Below the pieces are notes generated by a model. It worked only from the letters and a program-made list of their open reading frames with translations, was not told the DNA's origin and did no database searches. Below, piece after piece: positions 48,178 to 56,669 of a DNA stretch of 64,000 nucleotides. The translations under genes were made by a program, and so were the position numbers. Each line of letters begins with the position of its first letter. Within the stretch, counting starts at the first letter, position 1. This DNA is from Bifidobacteriaceae bacterium (lineage in GTDB: Bacteria > Actinomycetota > Actinomycetes > Actinomycetales > WQXJ01): contig JAIRYJ010000008.1 of the NCBI GenBank assembly GCA_031267825.1, positions 1-64,000 of the forward strand. Reading direction: 5' to 3'.

Positions 48178-51006
48178 TCACAGGCTATTTGGTCCAAAGT
48201 CGAGTGTGAGTTGTTCAGAACGTGGCACGGCGGCCTGTTTGCGGGCTTGCGTGGTCAAATCACTCCAGGACGTGACCAAGCCGTTGAACAGCAACGCGTC
48301 ACCAGCGTCGCCTTTCTTTTCGGCGTAGTGGAACAGCATCACGCCGAGTTCTTTCACGCCGTCAAGTGACACCTTGGATCCGACGGCAGGGAGCAGCGCC
48401 GCGACTTGATACGCGCCTTGTTTACCCATGACGGCCGCTAGGCGCACCAGCGCCTCCCACAAGCTGACCCGTTCGTCCTTCTCAACGTCCCATTCGCCGT
48501 TCAGTTCGCGGGGTGAAAGCAGGCGGGCTTTGCCTCCTTTAGCTTCGAAGATCCCGCCACGTTCCAGCGCCCCTACCGAAGTGTCACTCGAACGGGAGAG
48601 TTGATCCGCGATGCCCGATGCCGCCGTCCCCCACCCGTACTGCCGGTACCATTTGGCAGCGAAGCGAGTATCAGGGTCGAAGTCGGCTTCTTGCTCGTCG
48701 ATCACCTCGTCGAGGGTTTGGTTGATCAGCAGCAAAGCGTCACGCACCGACATGTCTGAGCCGTCCGCCTCCCGTACCCGCGAATAGCGCGAGAAGATCG
48801 ACATGCCAGGCCCAATCGCCGCCTGAGCCAAATCCACCGGTGCGATATCGCTGCGAACCATGGCCCGCAGCGCACCAGGCAACTCCAACCGCAACAAGTC
48901 AAGGAACCGTCGCGCCGTAATCGCGCAGGCCTCCTCGGGTCGCGGCCGACAAGCCAAGACAATCGACGACGCCAAAGCGTTAGATTTCAAGTCACGCATG
49001 CGTCCAGGACGTTCACTGCGCACCGGCCAAGTGGCGGTAATCTCCCAGCCCGCGCTGACCAGGCCGTCCAACAGCGTGTGCCAGCCGGTCGATGCCGTGC
49101 CATCAGTTCCAGCATCTTGTTGTTTATAGGCGTAGTAAACAGTCATGGGCACGTCCCAGGTGGCCGTCTCCCGGATCCGCGCGAACACTTGGTTGAATCC
49201 ATCGACAAAGAACCTCTCGGCGCCGACCTTGTCTCCATGACGGTAAGGGTTCGCGACAAGTTCGGCGGCTTTGGGCACCAACATGGTCGAAAACAGCCTG
49301 GGTAACACGTCCTCAAGCGAACGCCGCAGCCACACATAGAAGAAGTCCGATAGATCTGAATACCCGATGTTGTCGTAGTACGGAGGGTCGGTCGACACCG
49401 CGATACCGGGGTAGGACTGGGCATCCGCATCGACTTGATAAGCCATCCCCTGCGAAGCGGCAGGCAGTCGCTCCAAAACGCGCGCTACCCAGTCGACCTG
49501 GCCGAGAATGTTTCCCCCCGCAACCGCGAGAGGGTTGGTTTCCACGTAATCCCAGATCATTGAGATTGCTTGGCGAGTGAACATGTGGGCAGCGAATTCC
49601 CCCTTCGGAACCCAAGAGCACATAGCGTTGCACAGGTCGGCAACTCGGTCGACGGCCATGCCCAGGTATGTGGCGACAGCGTCTGCGTAGGCGGCGGCGT
49701 CCGTGCCGCCGCCTACCAGTTGAGTGCCTTCCGGCGAGCCAGAGTCAAGGGCGTCTCGCAGAGCCTGCTGGCGGGCCTCAGGCACCAGGTCGCAGAATGT
49801 GGTCATCGCCACCAACTGCCGATTCGTGAACAAGTCAGCCCAATGGGTCATGCCATAATTCTGGACCCGGAATCCGAGCGCCGCCTCAGGCAGCTCCTGG
49901 TCAGGGACGTGATCTGGGCGGGGCACCGCTGCTGTCGTGGCCTGATCCGCTGTCGGGCTGAGGTACAGACGTTCGCGTTCGCCCTCAGCCACGACGGCGA
50001 TCATATGCGCGCCCATGCGTCCCGCCCGGGCCTCCTGGCGGATGTACTCCAGGCTGATGGGGGTCCCATCGGCGATCGAAATGGCTCCCGTCCGGCTGAC
50101 TGTACCGTCAGCAGCGCCAACCGGCCCGGCGGCATCGTACATCACCTGGTAGCGGACCTGGCCGTCAACGACTTCGGCGCTAACCCAGGCTTCCTTACCC
50201 TTCTTCTTGCCCAACCACCACGAACTGACCAACGGGACCTCGATCGGGTTGGCCGGGTTGGGCGACCGCACCGTCCGCGCCCAAATCCAGGCGATCACCC
50301 TGTGCTCCTTGCCGTCCGGCCCCTTGACCTTGGGATACAGGTGGCCGATGCGCCGATAAGCCTCGTCACGCATCCATTGGCCGTAGTAGCGCACATCCTC
50401 GGCCAGGCCCTCAGCTCGCTGCCAACCGCCCACGCGATCCTCCGCGCCAGGATGAACCGGTGGGCGGCCGGCGAACTTGGGCGGGATCTCAATCAGCGCC
50501 TTATTGATCAGCACAGCGACCGGATTCAAGTCAGAAGCGTGCGCCTCCAATCCCAGACGCTGGGCCTCCAGCGGAATGGTGCCACCACCGGCGAACGGGT
50601 CCAGCACGGCCGGTAGTTCGCCGCCGTTGGACTTCTTGATCTCCTCTTGGGCCATGGCAAATAACCGCTGACCGCTGACCGTGCGGCCCTGGCTCGGCAG
50701 AGCGATACCCTGAGCGCCAGGAGCGGTGTTCTCCCACTTCACCAGCGCCTCAATCAATTCGTGCAGCCGGGCACGCTCCGCGTCCTGGGCCTCCTGGGTT
50801 GGGAACTCCTCTGGACGCGCCGAAGGATCATCCACAAGCTGGGCGAAAAGAACGGCGCGGGCGGTGGCCAGCGGACGCCGCGCCCACCACAAGTGCAGGG
50901 TTGAAGGATGCCCATGGCGAATCGACTTCTCCCGGGCCGATTCGGCGTTGATCGTCTCCAGCGGCAACCCAACCTCGATCAGCTTCTTCTTGCGCTGCTC
51001 AGACAT
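48178..51006 (-). CDS. DUF1156 DNA methyltransferase
   Basis: This 942-aa predicted adenine-specific (N6/N4 amino) DNA methyltransferase opens with KKLIEVGLPLETINAESAREKSIRHGHPSTLHLWWARRPLA, the DUF1156 signature. AdoMet motif I is D136-PFAGGGTIPLEA and catalytic motif IV is D540-PPYYDNIGYSDLSDF. It presumably marks host DNA so the helicase/ATPase partners spare it (inference from DISARM/BREX-like logic). The ATG has AGGAGG 6 nt upstream. The repeated hairpin array separates it from the DUF3800 gene, so it may have its own promoter. Confidence 0.92.
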   Translation of the reverse strand: MSEQRKKKLIEVGLPLETINAESAREKSIRHGHPSTLHLWWARRPLATARAVLFAQLVDDPSARPEEFPTQEAQDAERARLHELIEALVKWENTAPGAQGIALPSQGRTVSGQRLFAMAQEEIKKSNGGELPAVLDPFAGGGTIPLEAQRLGLEAHASDLNPVAVLINKALIEIPPKFAGRPPVHPGAEDRVGGWQRAEGLAEDVRYYGQWMRDEAYRRIGHLYPKVKGPDGKEHRVIAWIWARTVRSPNPANPIEVPLVSSWWLGKKKGKEAWVSAEVVDGQVRYQVMYDAAGPVGAADGTVSRTGAISIADGTPISLEYIRQEARAGRMGAHMIAVVAEGERERLYLSPTADQATTAAVPRPDHVPDQELPEAALGFRVQNYGMTHWADLFTNRQLVAMTTFCDLVPEARQQALRDALDSGSPEGTQLVGGGTDAAAYADAVATYLGMAVDRVADLCNAMCSWVPKGEFAAHMFTRQAISMIWDYVETNPLAVAGGNILGQVDWVARVLERLPAASQGMAYQVDADAQSYPGIAVSTDPPYYDNIGYSDLSDFFYVWLRRSLEDVLPRLFSTMLVPKAAELVANPYRHGDKVGAERFFVDGFNQVFARIRETATWDVPMTVYYAYKQQDAGTDGTASTGWHTLLDGLVSAGWEITATWPVRSERPGRMRDLKSNALASSIVLACRPRPEEACAITARRFLDLLRLELPGALRAMVRSDIAPVDLAQAAIGPGMSIFSRYSRVREADGSDMSVRDALLLINQTLDEVIDEQEADFDPDTRFAAKWYRQYGWGTAASGIADQLSRSSDTSVGALERGGIFEAKGGKARLLSPRELNGEWDVEKDERVSLWEALVRLAAVMGKQGAYQVAALLPAVGSKVSLDGVKELGVMLFHYAEKKGDAGDALLFNGLVTSWSDLTTQARKQAAVPRSEQLTLDFGPNSL

Positions 51007-51078
51007 ACGTCCTCCTACTCTTGACCGCCTGGGCCGATCCGCCGGACGGCCCGGCTATCCCCGCGTTAGTCTGGCTGC

Positions 51079-51345
51079 ACACGTAAATCCCTCGTCGCAG
51101 GGGCTCCGCATGGTTCCCCAGAAAGGCGGCGAGGGTTGTGGACCTTCGCGAGACCCAGACGTCTGGGCTACACTGCTGGAACACGTAATTCCCCTGCCGG
51201 GAGGCTCCGTAGTGTTCCACAACAAGAATGGCAAGGGTTGTTGACACTGGCGTTAGCCCAGGCACTTGGGCTACACTGGTGGGACACGTAAATCCCTCGT
51301 CGCAGGGGCTCCGCATGGTTCCCCGGAAAGGCGGCGAGGGTCGTG
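51079..51345 (-). repeat. Tandem ~102-bp hairpin repeats inside the defence operon
   Basis: Units begin (plus strand ACACGTAA) at 51079, 51181 and 51284. Units 1 and 3 are nearly identical over 60 bp; unit 2 is diverged. On the minus strand each contains a long hairpin, CCCTCGCCGC ... GCGACGAGGG, in units 1 and 3, with an inner GGGG/CCCC stem. In unit 2 it is CCCTTGCC ... GGCAGGGG, where base changes on one arm are matched on the other. A second hairpin, AGCCCA-N6-TGGGCT or CCCAGACGTCTGGG, follows in the two complete units. The pattern suggests a conserved RNA or single-strand DNA structure. Confidence 0.8.
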
Positions 51346-51351
51346 TTCTTT

Positions 51352-51990
51352 CTAGGCGACATCGACCACCCTCAGATCCAAGGAACGGACCAGGCTGGAG
51401 AACGTGGCGTCGCCGTGTTCAAACTCGTGGAAGAAGCTCCACGACAAGAAGTCGGCCGCCTGGAGGCCCTTATCTGCGCTGGGCCGCAAAATGTCGACCT
51501 GCGGGTCCAGTCCTCTGGCGTCTGCTGCGGCCGCCACATCAGCGCGGAAGTGCTCGTTCAACAAGCGGTTTGTCTCCCTGCGGGAGGCGACTAGCCGAAC
51601 TGCCCCAGCTTCTTCAGATGTAGCGACGTTTGTCAGTTCGGCCACGGCCAAGTTGGCCAAACGAATATAGATGGCGTGCTGGTCTGCCCCGCTCGCGGCA
51701 GCCTGCTGCTTGTTGAGACGCAACACAACGACTTGACCGTCCAGCCGGGCTAGACGGGTCAGGAGGCGGCGAACCGTCGCGGCATCCTCTCTCACCGCGT
51801 GCAAGACGCCGTGGCGAGCCTTTACCTGGGCCTTCGGCATGCTTCGGAAAACTGCCTTGACAGCTTTCTGGACTGCGCGAGGGTCAAGCGTGGCGAACCC
51901 CGTCATGAGGAAGTGCCGCGATGTCTTGGCCTTGGTGAAATCGAAGCCCAGGTCGCCTGATTCGTCCAGATACACGGTGGTGGTGGTCAT
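51352..51990 (-). CDS. DUF3800 protein of the defence island
   Basis: This ~212-aa protein starts TTTTVYLDESGDLGFDF, the DUF3800 signature with an acidic DES/G/D cluster resembling an RNase H-like fold, and ends QAADFLSWSFFHEFEHGD, whose acidic residues would complete a metal site. A nuclease role has been suggested for the family but is not proven. The ATG at 51990 overlaps the helicase stop as ATGA, so it is translationally coupled to it; a longer frame to 52026 exists but is less likely. Confidence 0.85.
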   Translation of the reverse strand: MTTTTVYLDESGDLGFDFTKAKTSRHFLMTGFATLDPRAVQKAVKAVFRSMPKAQVKARHGVLHAVREDAATVRRLLTRLARLDGQVVVLRLNKQQAAASGADQHAIYIRLANLAVAELTNVATSEEAGAVRLVASRRETNRLLNEHFRADVAAAADARGLDPQVDILRPSADKGLQAADFLSWSFFHEFEHGDATFSSLVRSLDLRVVDVA

Positions 51991-54900
51991 CGGGGCGGAC
52001 CACCCCGGGGCCAATGGGCGGCCCACTTCTCGCCAAACCTTGCCGTGGTTGCGTCCGCGGGCAGGTGATCCAGGCTGCCTGTGACGTAGCGCAACTCGTC
52101 CTTGGCGGGGTCATCAGGGTCAACCGCCACCAGTGCTAGTCGGTGGCGGTCACCCTGGTTTTGGGCGGTGGCGACCTCACGGTTCGTGATCTCGAATTCA
52201 CGAGCGCCCTTCAGGTAACCCTTAACCTCAATGTAGAAAACCCGGCCATCCTGGTCAGTGGAACGGATATCGTAACCGGGATTGTAGTGGTCCATCTCCT
52301 CTGGGAAGCGCCCGAGCGCACGCTCAGCGGCCATCACCAGATCGACGGCACGGCGTTCCGATTCCTCGGTTTCGCGGATGTCCTCAAGCTTCGCGCCAGG
52401 AAGCGGAGATTGTTCGCCGGGCCCCAGAAGCGGCGCCGGTGTGAGCTGAGCCAGCAGGCGGCTTGGGATGACCAAAGCTTGGCCCCGGATGTGGGCCGGA
52501 AGTTCGACCAACTGGGTGGCCTGGTCTAGTTCAGCCAACCGACGCTCCAGGCGCAGTTCGCATTGCCGTGCTTTGGCCAGGGCCATCTCAGGGCTCCTCC
52601 TCAGCGGCTTGCCCTGACGTTGAAGCTCAACCAGCCGGTTATACTCGCCGTCCCAGTAATTAACCTCGGCGTTGAGCCGCTGAACCACTTGAGGGCGGAC
52701 CCTCGCGGCGCCGGCCGTGATCCTCGTAACTAGTTCTTGTTTGCGTGGCTGGAGGCCGTGGCGGTAAGCCCAAAGCTTGATGACGGCATCGTTCTCCGCC
52801 CTAACCCAAGGCTCCTGAACCACCTTGGCGATGGCCGCCGACTCACCCACATCCGGGGCGTCATAGTCAAGGTATGGCGGAGCCAGCGTGACAGCGGCGT
52901 GGCCGTCCGGATCCAACTCCACGTAATCGAAGTGGCGCGACACCGTCAGGTGACCGGGCGTCTCAATCCGCTGCTCAAGCGCGAACAGCATCGACGGCCG
53001 GCTGGTTTGAGTCTCGCGGCGGTCAACGAATACCGTGCCCTGCGACAAGACATCCGCTAAGTCCTCAATGGTCAAATCAATCACAGCCCGCAACAGCGGG
53101 TGACCAGGAGCCAACAGGGCCGCGTCCGCCGGATACGCCCAACTATCGGTCTGAGAAGGACGGACATGCTTGGTCTCGAACGTGACGCGCTCATATTCTT
53201 CCGGCAGCGGTTTCCAACGGTTGACGCGGCGGGCCTGATCCCGGACGCGTTTAGGGACGCGGCTGATCTGATACCGGCCCGTCTCACGCTGACGGATCAT
53301 CCCTCCAAGGCCACGAAAAGCCGGAATGAACAGACCCCTTATGTAGCCAGGTTGGAGCTTGCGTTCACGCGCCTTCTCCATCTGGCGACGCACCTCTTCC
53401 AGGTCCAACCCAGGGAACATCTCGGGATGCAAAGCCCGTTCCCGCAGAATTTCCTCCAGGCCGTCGGCATAGCTAGCGTCGATAGTCTGGTTGAGTCTGG
53501 CGCGAACCTCAGGCCGGTCCCCATACAGGATCGCCTCCATCACCAAGTCCTTGAGCGAGTGCCCCCGGAACGCGTCGCGATCTCCCAGCACATTGAATAG
53601 GTTGCCGTTGTAAGCCTTGCCCTGCTCGGTGATCTTGTCCAAGAGCCGCCTCAAGACCGCACCCTCGCGGGTGTCCTCCGCCACCAGGTTCCAAAGCTGG
53701 CAGACCTCGCGTTGACCAATACGGTGGATGCGCCCGAAACGCTGTTCAATGCGATTCGGGTTCCACGGCAGGTCGTAATTCACCATCAGATGTGCCCGCT
53801 GGAGGTTCAAGCCTTCTCCGGCGGCATCGGTGGCGAGTAACACGATCACGTTCGGGTTGTCCGTAAACCGCTCGCGCGCTAGTTTGCGGTCCTCCCGGCT
53901 GGTGCCGCCGTGGATAGTGACGATGGCGTGATCCCCGACCACCGCTCCGATCCTGTCAGACAGGTAGCCCAGCGTGTCGCGGTGCTCAGTGAAGATGATG
54001 ATCTTATGCGGACTGCCGGTGGCGTCGCTGGTTAGAACCTCGTCTTGGAGGATCGCCCGGAGTTGCACCCATTTTTCGTCCGTGTCCTGGTTCCGGACCT
54101 GGCGGGCGGTGGCGACAAGGCCATCAAGCACACCAATCTCAACACGCAGTTCCTCGACCGTCCGCGCCGCCGTGGCCAAGTCGACGACCTGTTCGACCTG
54201 CTCCTCCAAGCGGGCCTGGTCGTCTTCGGTGATGTCGTCATAAAGGTCGTCGAAGTCATCCGGATCGAAGCTGGGCATGGTTGGGTTGTCCTGGGCGGCA
54301 AGGCTCCTCCCAGCTAACGCGGCCCGGTCGGTCCCGGAAAAGGCGGCCCGATCCGTCCCGGAAAAGGCGGCCCGGTCCGCGGCGCGAACCATGTCCCTGA
54401 GGCGGTCCTGGAGCCGGGCTTGGCGGCGCTCCAGTGAACGCAGGATCGCTTCCGGGCTGGATGCCAACCGGCGTTGCAGAACGGTCAGCGCGAAACCGAT
54501 GTTGTTGCCGCGTTTCTTCTCGCCTGCGGCCGTGATCTGGTCAGCCTTCCCCATCTCGGTTCGGACATACGCGGTGACCTGCTCGTACAGCTCACGCTCA
54601 GCGCTGGACAAGTCGTACGCGACGGTATAAGCCCTGCGCTCCGGGAACAGTGGCTTACCGTCAAAGGTCAACATCTCTTCCTTGGTACGGCGAATCATCA
54701 GGCCCCCGGTGTCTGTTTGGTGGACACCTTGGCGGAATTGTCCCTCGAAGCGGTCTGGGTCCAACAGCGACATGAATACCTGGAAGTCCTCTTCCTTGCC
54801 CGCATGCGGTGTGGCCGTCATCAACAAGTAGTTCTGGGCCGTGTCAGACAGTATCCGGCCCAACTGGAAGCGCTTAGTCTCCTTCAGTTCTTGTCCCCAA

Positions 54901-55619
54901 TAGTGGGCCGACATCCGGTGAGCTTCATCAACAACGGCAAGATCCCAGGTCACATCCCGAAGCTGCTCCTGGAGGTCCTCGTCACGGGACAATTGGTCCA
55001 TCCTGGCGATCAGATAAGGATGCTCCAAGAACACATTGCGCCCAGCGGCGTCAACGACCATTTGGCGGGAGAAGACCTCAAACCAGAGGTCGAACTTCGA
55101 AGCTAGTTCCTCCCGCCACTGTTCCACCAGGCCGCCCGGGGCTACGATGATCGCCCGCTCGCAATCGGAACGCAAGATCAGTTCTTTCAGGTACAAACCC
55201 GCCATGATCGTCTTACCCGCACCCGGATCGTCCGCCAGGAGGTAACGCAGTGGAACCTTAGGCAGAAGCTCCGAATAGACCGCCTCTATCTGGTGTGGCA
55301 GAGGTTCCACATCCGAAGAGTTGACCGCGGCCATTGGGTCATACAGGGCGGCGTACTTGATCCGCAACGCCTCGGCCGCCAGCCGAAATTGACTAGCGTC
55401 TCCATCAAACCCTGGTCCCGTTACTGTCGCCAACCTCAAGGACTCCGCCTGTTCGGCGGACACATATCGCTGGTCGAGGCGGTCTTGCCCGTCGTAGAAC
55501 ACGACGTGCGTGACGTCCACATCCAAAGGCCTAGCCGAAACGATGGTTGCGACCTGGCCTGGGACCAGTCCCTGGACACGCGCGCCGGGTTTCAGCGCAT
55601 CAAAATCGACCTCAGCCAA
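51987..55619 (-). CDS. SNF2-type helicase with DUF3883 domain
   Basis: This 1210-aa superfamily 2 helicase has Walker A DDPGAGKTIMAGL (K136), Walker B VVDEAHRM (D231), SAT-type MTATPHAGKEED, and the C-terminal lobe FTEHRDTLGYLSDRIG ... LLATDAAGEGLNLQRAHLMVNYDLPWNPNRIEQRFGRIHRIGQ. A C-terminal DUF3883 domain (GYDIRSTDQDGRVFYIEVKGYLKG, nuclease-like E-x-K) ends it. The start is a TTG with GAAGGA 9 nt upstream. A linker near residue 410-440 contains a tandem DRAAFSGT repeat. It is the leading large gene of the island. Confidence 0.92.
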   Translation of the reverse strand: MAEVDFDALKPGARVQGLVPGQVATIVSARPLDVDVTHVVFYDGQDRLDQRYVSAEQAESLRLATVTGPGFDGDASQFRLAAEALRIKYAALYDPMAAVNSSDVEPLPHQIEAVYSELLPKVPLRYLLADDPGAGKTIMAGLYLKELILRSDCERAIIVAPGGLVEQWREELASKFDLWFEVFSRQMVVDAAGRNVFLEHPYLIARMDQLSRDEDLQEQLRDVTWDLAVVDEAHRMSAHYWGQELKETKRFQLGRILSDTAQNYLLMTATPHAGKEEDFQVFMSLLDPDRFEGQFRQGVHQTDTGGLMIRRTKEEMLTFDGKPLFPERRAYTVAYDLSSAERELYEQVTAYVRTEMGKADQITAAGEKKRGNNIGFALTVLQRRLASSPEAILRSLERRQARLQDRLRDMVRAADRAAFSGTDRAAFSGTDRAALAGRSLAAQDNPTMPSFDPDDFDDLYDDITEDDQARLEEQVEQVVDLATAARTVEELRVEIGVLDGLVATARQVRNQDTDEKWVQLRAILQDEVLTSDATGSPHKIIIFTEHRDTLGYLSDRIGAVVGDHAIVTIHGGTSREDRKLARERFTDNPNVIVLLATDAAGEGLNLQRAHLMVNYDLPWNPNRIEQRFGRIHRIGQREVCQLWNLVAEDTREGAVLRRLLDKITEQGKAYNGNLFNVLGDRDAFRGHSLKDLVMEAILYGDRPEVRARLNQTIDASYADGLEEILRERALHPEMFPGLDLEEVRRQMEKARERKLQPGYIRGLFIPAFRGLGGMIRQRETGRYQISRVPKRVRDQARRVNRWKPLPEEYERVTFETKHVRPSQTDSWAYPADAALLAPGHPLLRAVIDLTIEDLADVLSQGTVFVDRRETQTSRPSMLFALEQRIETPGHLTVSRHFDYVELDPDGHAAVTLAPPYLDYDAPDVGESAAIAKVVQEPWVRAENDAVIKLWAYRHGLQPRKQELVTRITAGAARVRPQVVQRLNAEVNYWDGEYNRLVELQRQGKPLRRSPEMALAKARQCELRLERRLAELDQATQLVELPAHIRGQALVIPSRLLAQLTPAPLLGPGEQSPLPGAKLEDIRETEESERRAVDLVMAAERALGRFPEEMDHYNPGYDIRSTDQDGRVFYIEVKGYLKGAREFEITNREVATAQNQGDRHRLALVAVDPDDPAKDELRYVTGSLDHLPADATTARFGEKWAAHWPRGGPPR

Positions 55620-55655
55620 CAGTTCATCCTTCCCGAATCAAGCGGATAGAGCAGC

Positions 55656-55844
55656 TTACAACCACGCCGTCCCAGCCTTGGCCCGTAGCTGGACCACGCC
55701 ACCACCATCCCGGCGGTAGACAATCATTTCGCCACACTCTTCAGGCATCTTCCGCTGCATCTTTTGTCCGATCCGTTCGGTCAGGTCGGTCTTCCCCGTC
55801 ACGGCTGGCAGCTTATCGGTAGCCTCTCGGCGGATAGCGCCCAC
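55656..55844 (-). CDS. Possible small protein upstream of the helicase
   Basis: This 62-aa frame lies 36 nt upstream of the helicase on the same strand. Its C-terminal half (MQRKMPEECGEMIVYRRDGGGVVQLRAK) looks protein-like, with an alternating beta pattern. The GTG start has no strong ribosome site. I recognise no family, and it might be spurious; its position as first frame of the island operon is the main reason to list it. Confidence 0.3.
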   Translation of the reverse strand: MGAIRREATDKLPAVTGKTDLTERIGQKMQRKMPEECGEMIVYRRDGGGVVQLRAKAGTAWL

Positions 55845-56126
55845 TCGCTTGAGTGATCGCTCACATCCCCGCTGCGTCGACTAGAACCGCCCTGAAAACA
55901 GGGCAAGTCACCCCAGTATACGAGGTCCACCAGCAATAACGTCGGTGAGTCCAGGTCGCTCCCAGCCCTGGACTAGGACCGCCAAAACGCGACGCTGGGA
56001 GCCGGACGGACGGCATCGGGCAAACCAGCGACCTCCCGCGGAATAGACGGCGAAACAGCGAAACATACCCCCCGAAACGGCCAGACGGACCCCACGAAAC
56101 GGCGAAACCTCGACGATGCCGGCTGT
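55845..56126. other. Island upstream spacer with CGAAAC repeats
   Basis: This gene-free spacer contains CGAAACAGCGAAAC (56051-56064), CGAAAC (56073) and CGAAACGGCGAAAC (56095-56108), direct repeats in front of the DUF4143 remnant. They look like operator half-sites. A perfect GATGCCGTCC motif (minus strand) lies at 56008-56017. No RNA gene is evident. Confidence 0.5.
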
Positions 56127-56236
56127 GTGATCAACGGGTTCGTGCGGCGTTTCCTGGCTCCATCGGTGATGGCTGGGCTGGGCTATGCCAGGGTTGTGGT
56201 CCTTGAGGGTGCACGGCAGGTTGGCAAATCGACCCC
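56127..56236 (+). pseudogene. DUF4143 ATPase, N-terminal fragment
   Basis: From the GTG at 56127 the frame reads INGFVRRFLAPSVMAGLGYARVVVLEGARQVGKST, the N-terminus and Walker A (GARQVGKST) of a DUF4143-type ATPase. Directly after the P-loop the similarity stops, and sequence of an unrelated gene on the other strand begins. Only ~36 codons of a normally ~400-codon gene remain. Confidence 0.75.
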
Positions 56237-56384
56237 CACACCAAGCAACTCAGTCAACTCAAGGCACGCCCCACCAAGGTCGAAGCCTGTCGTGCCAGGT
56301 TCCACGTCGACCAACAGATCGACGTCACTACCGACGTTGTCCTCGCCACGCGCGACCGAGCCGAAAACACGCGGACCCGACAGA
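56237..56384 (-). pseudogene. MNT-type nucleotidyltransferase fragment
   Basis: On the minus strand this segment encodes RVFGSVARGEDNVGSDVDLL then VDVEPGTTGFDLGGACLELTELLGVGVDL. That is the GS-x2-RG-x6-SDxD active-site core of minimal nucleotidyltransferases (MntA/antitoxin type). Neither a start nor the C-terminal part is present. It is cut by the ATPase fragment on one side and the 52-bp direct repeat on the other. Its HEPN toxin partner is not nearby. Confidence 0.7.
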
Positions 56385-56390
56385 TTCGAG

Positions 56391-56442
56391 CGACGCCACC
56401 GCCCCGATAGCCTGACTTGGTGTCCGATGCCGTCCGTTGACT
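56391..56442. repeat. Left direct repeat flanking the toxin-antitoxin cassette
   Basis: Fifty-two bases match 57331-57382 with four differences, both including CACCGCCC and GCCTGACTTGGTGTCCGATG. The spacing between the copies is exactly 940 bp. A few bases before it, ATTCGA, resemble the T-arm sequence of tRNA-Glu seen in the right copy. Confidence 0.85.
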
Positions 56443-56552
56443 ACCGTTGGAAACCCGTGTTACCCCGCACTTTCGCCGTTTCCTGCCGTCAGCCAGTCCC
56501 GACCGTTCGCGATCTCCGCCTGTCATTACCTGGGTCATTGGGCGGCGAGTTA

Positions 56553-56632
56553 TTGGATAGGCAACCAGGCCGTTGGATGAGCCGCCACATTGTTGGACAG
56601 CTGATCTGTATGTTGGATTTACCGATCCAACA
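56553..56632 (+). promoter_or_regulatory. 20-bp-phased TTGGAY sites before the antitoxin gene
   Basis: TTGGAT, TTGGAT, TTGGAC and TTGGAT start at 56553, 56573, 56593 and 56613, exactly 20 bp apart. The last forms TGTTGGAT-N6-ATCCAACA, a perfect 8-bp inverted repeat (56611-56632). The array ends 37 bp before the antitoxin ATG, the usual place for cooperative autorepression by an antitoxin or antitoxin-toxin complex. Confidence 0.65.
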
Positions 56633-56669
56633 TAGGCCGTGACAAACCCCAAATGGTAGGCTTCTCGCC

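Noticed and set aside
51079-51345. CRISPR array
   Set aside because: The repeats recur every ~102 bp with ~60-bp conserved parts and only two or three copies; spacing and repeat size do not fit CRISPR, no cas genes are near, and the middle unit is diverged along its whole length.
51079-51345. Integron attC sites
   Set aside because: The units are hairpin-forming and ~100 bp long, but they lack a proper GTTRRRY/RYYYAAC core pair and there is no integron integrase or cassette structure.
56254-56652. Minus-strand 132-aa frame over the repeat and scar region
   Set aside because: The nucleotidyltransferase similarity is in a different frame, and this frame crosses the direct repeat without protein-like features.
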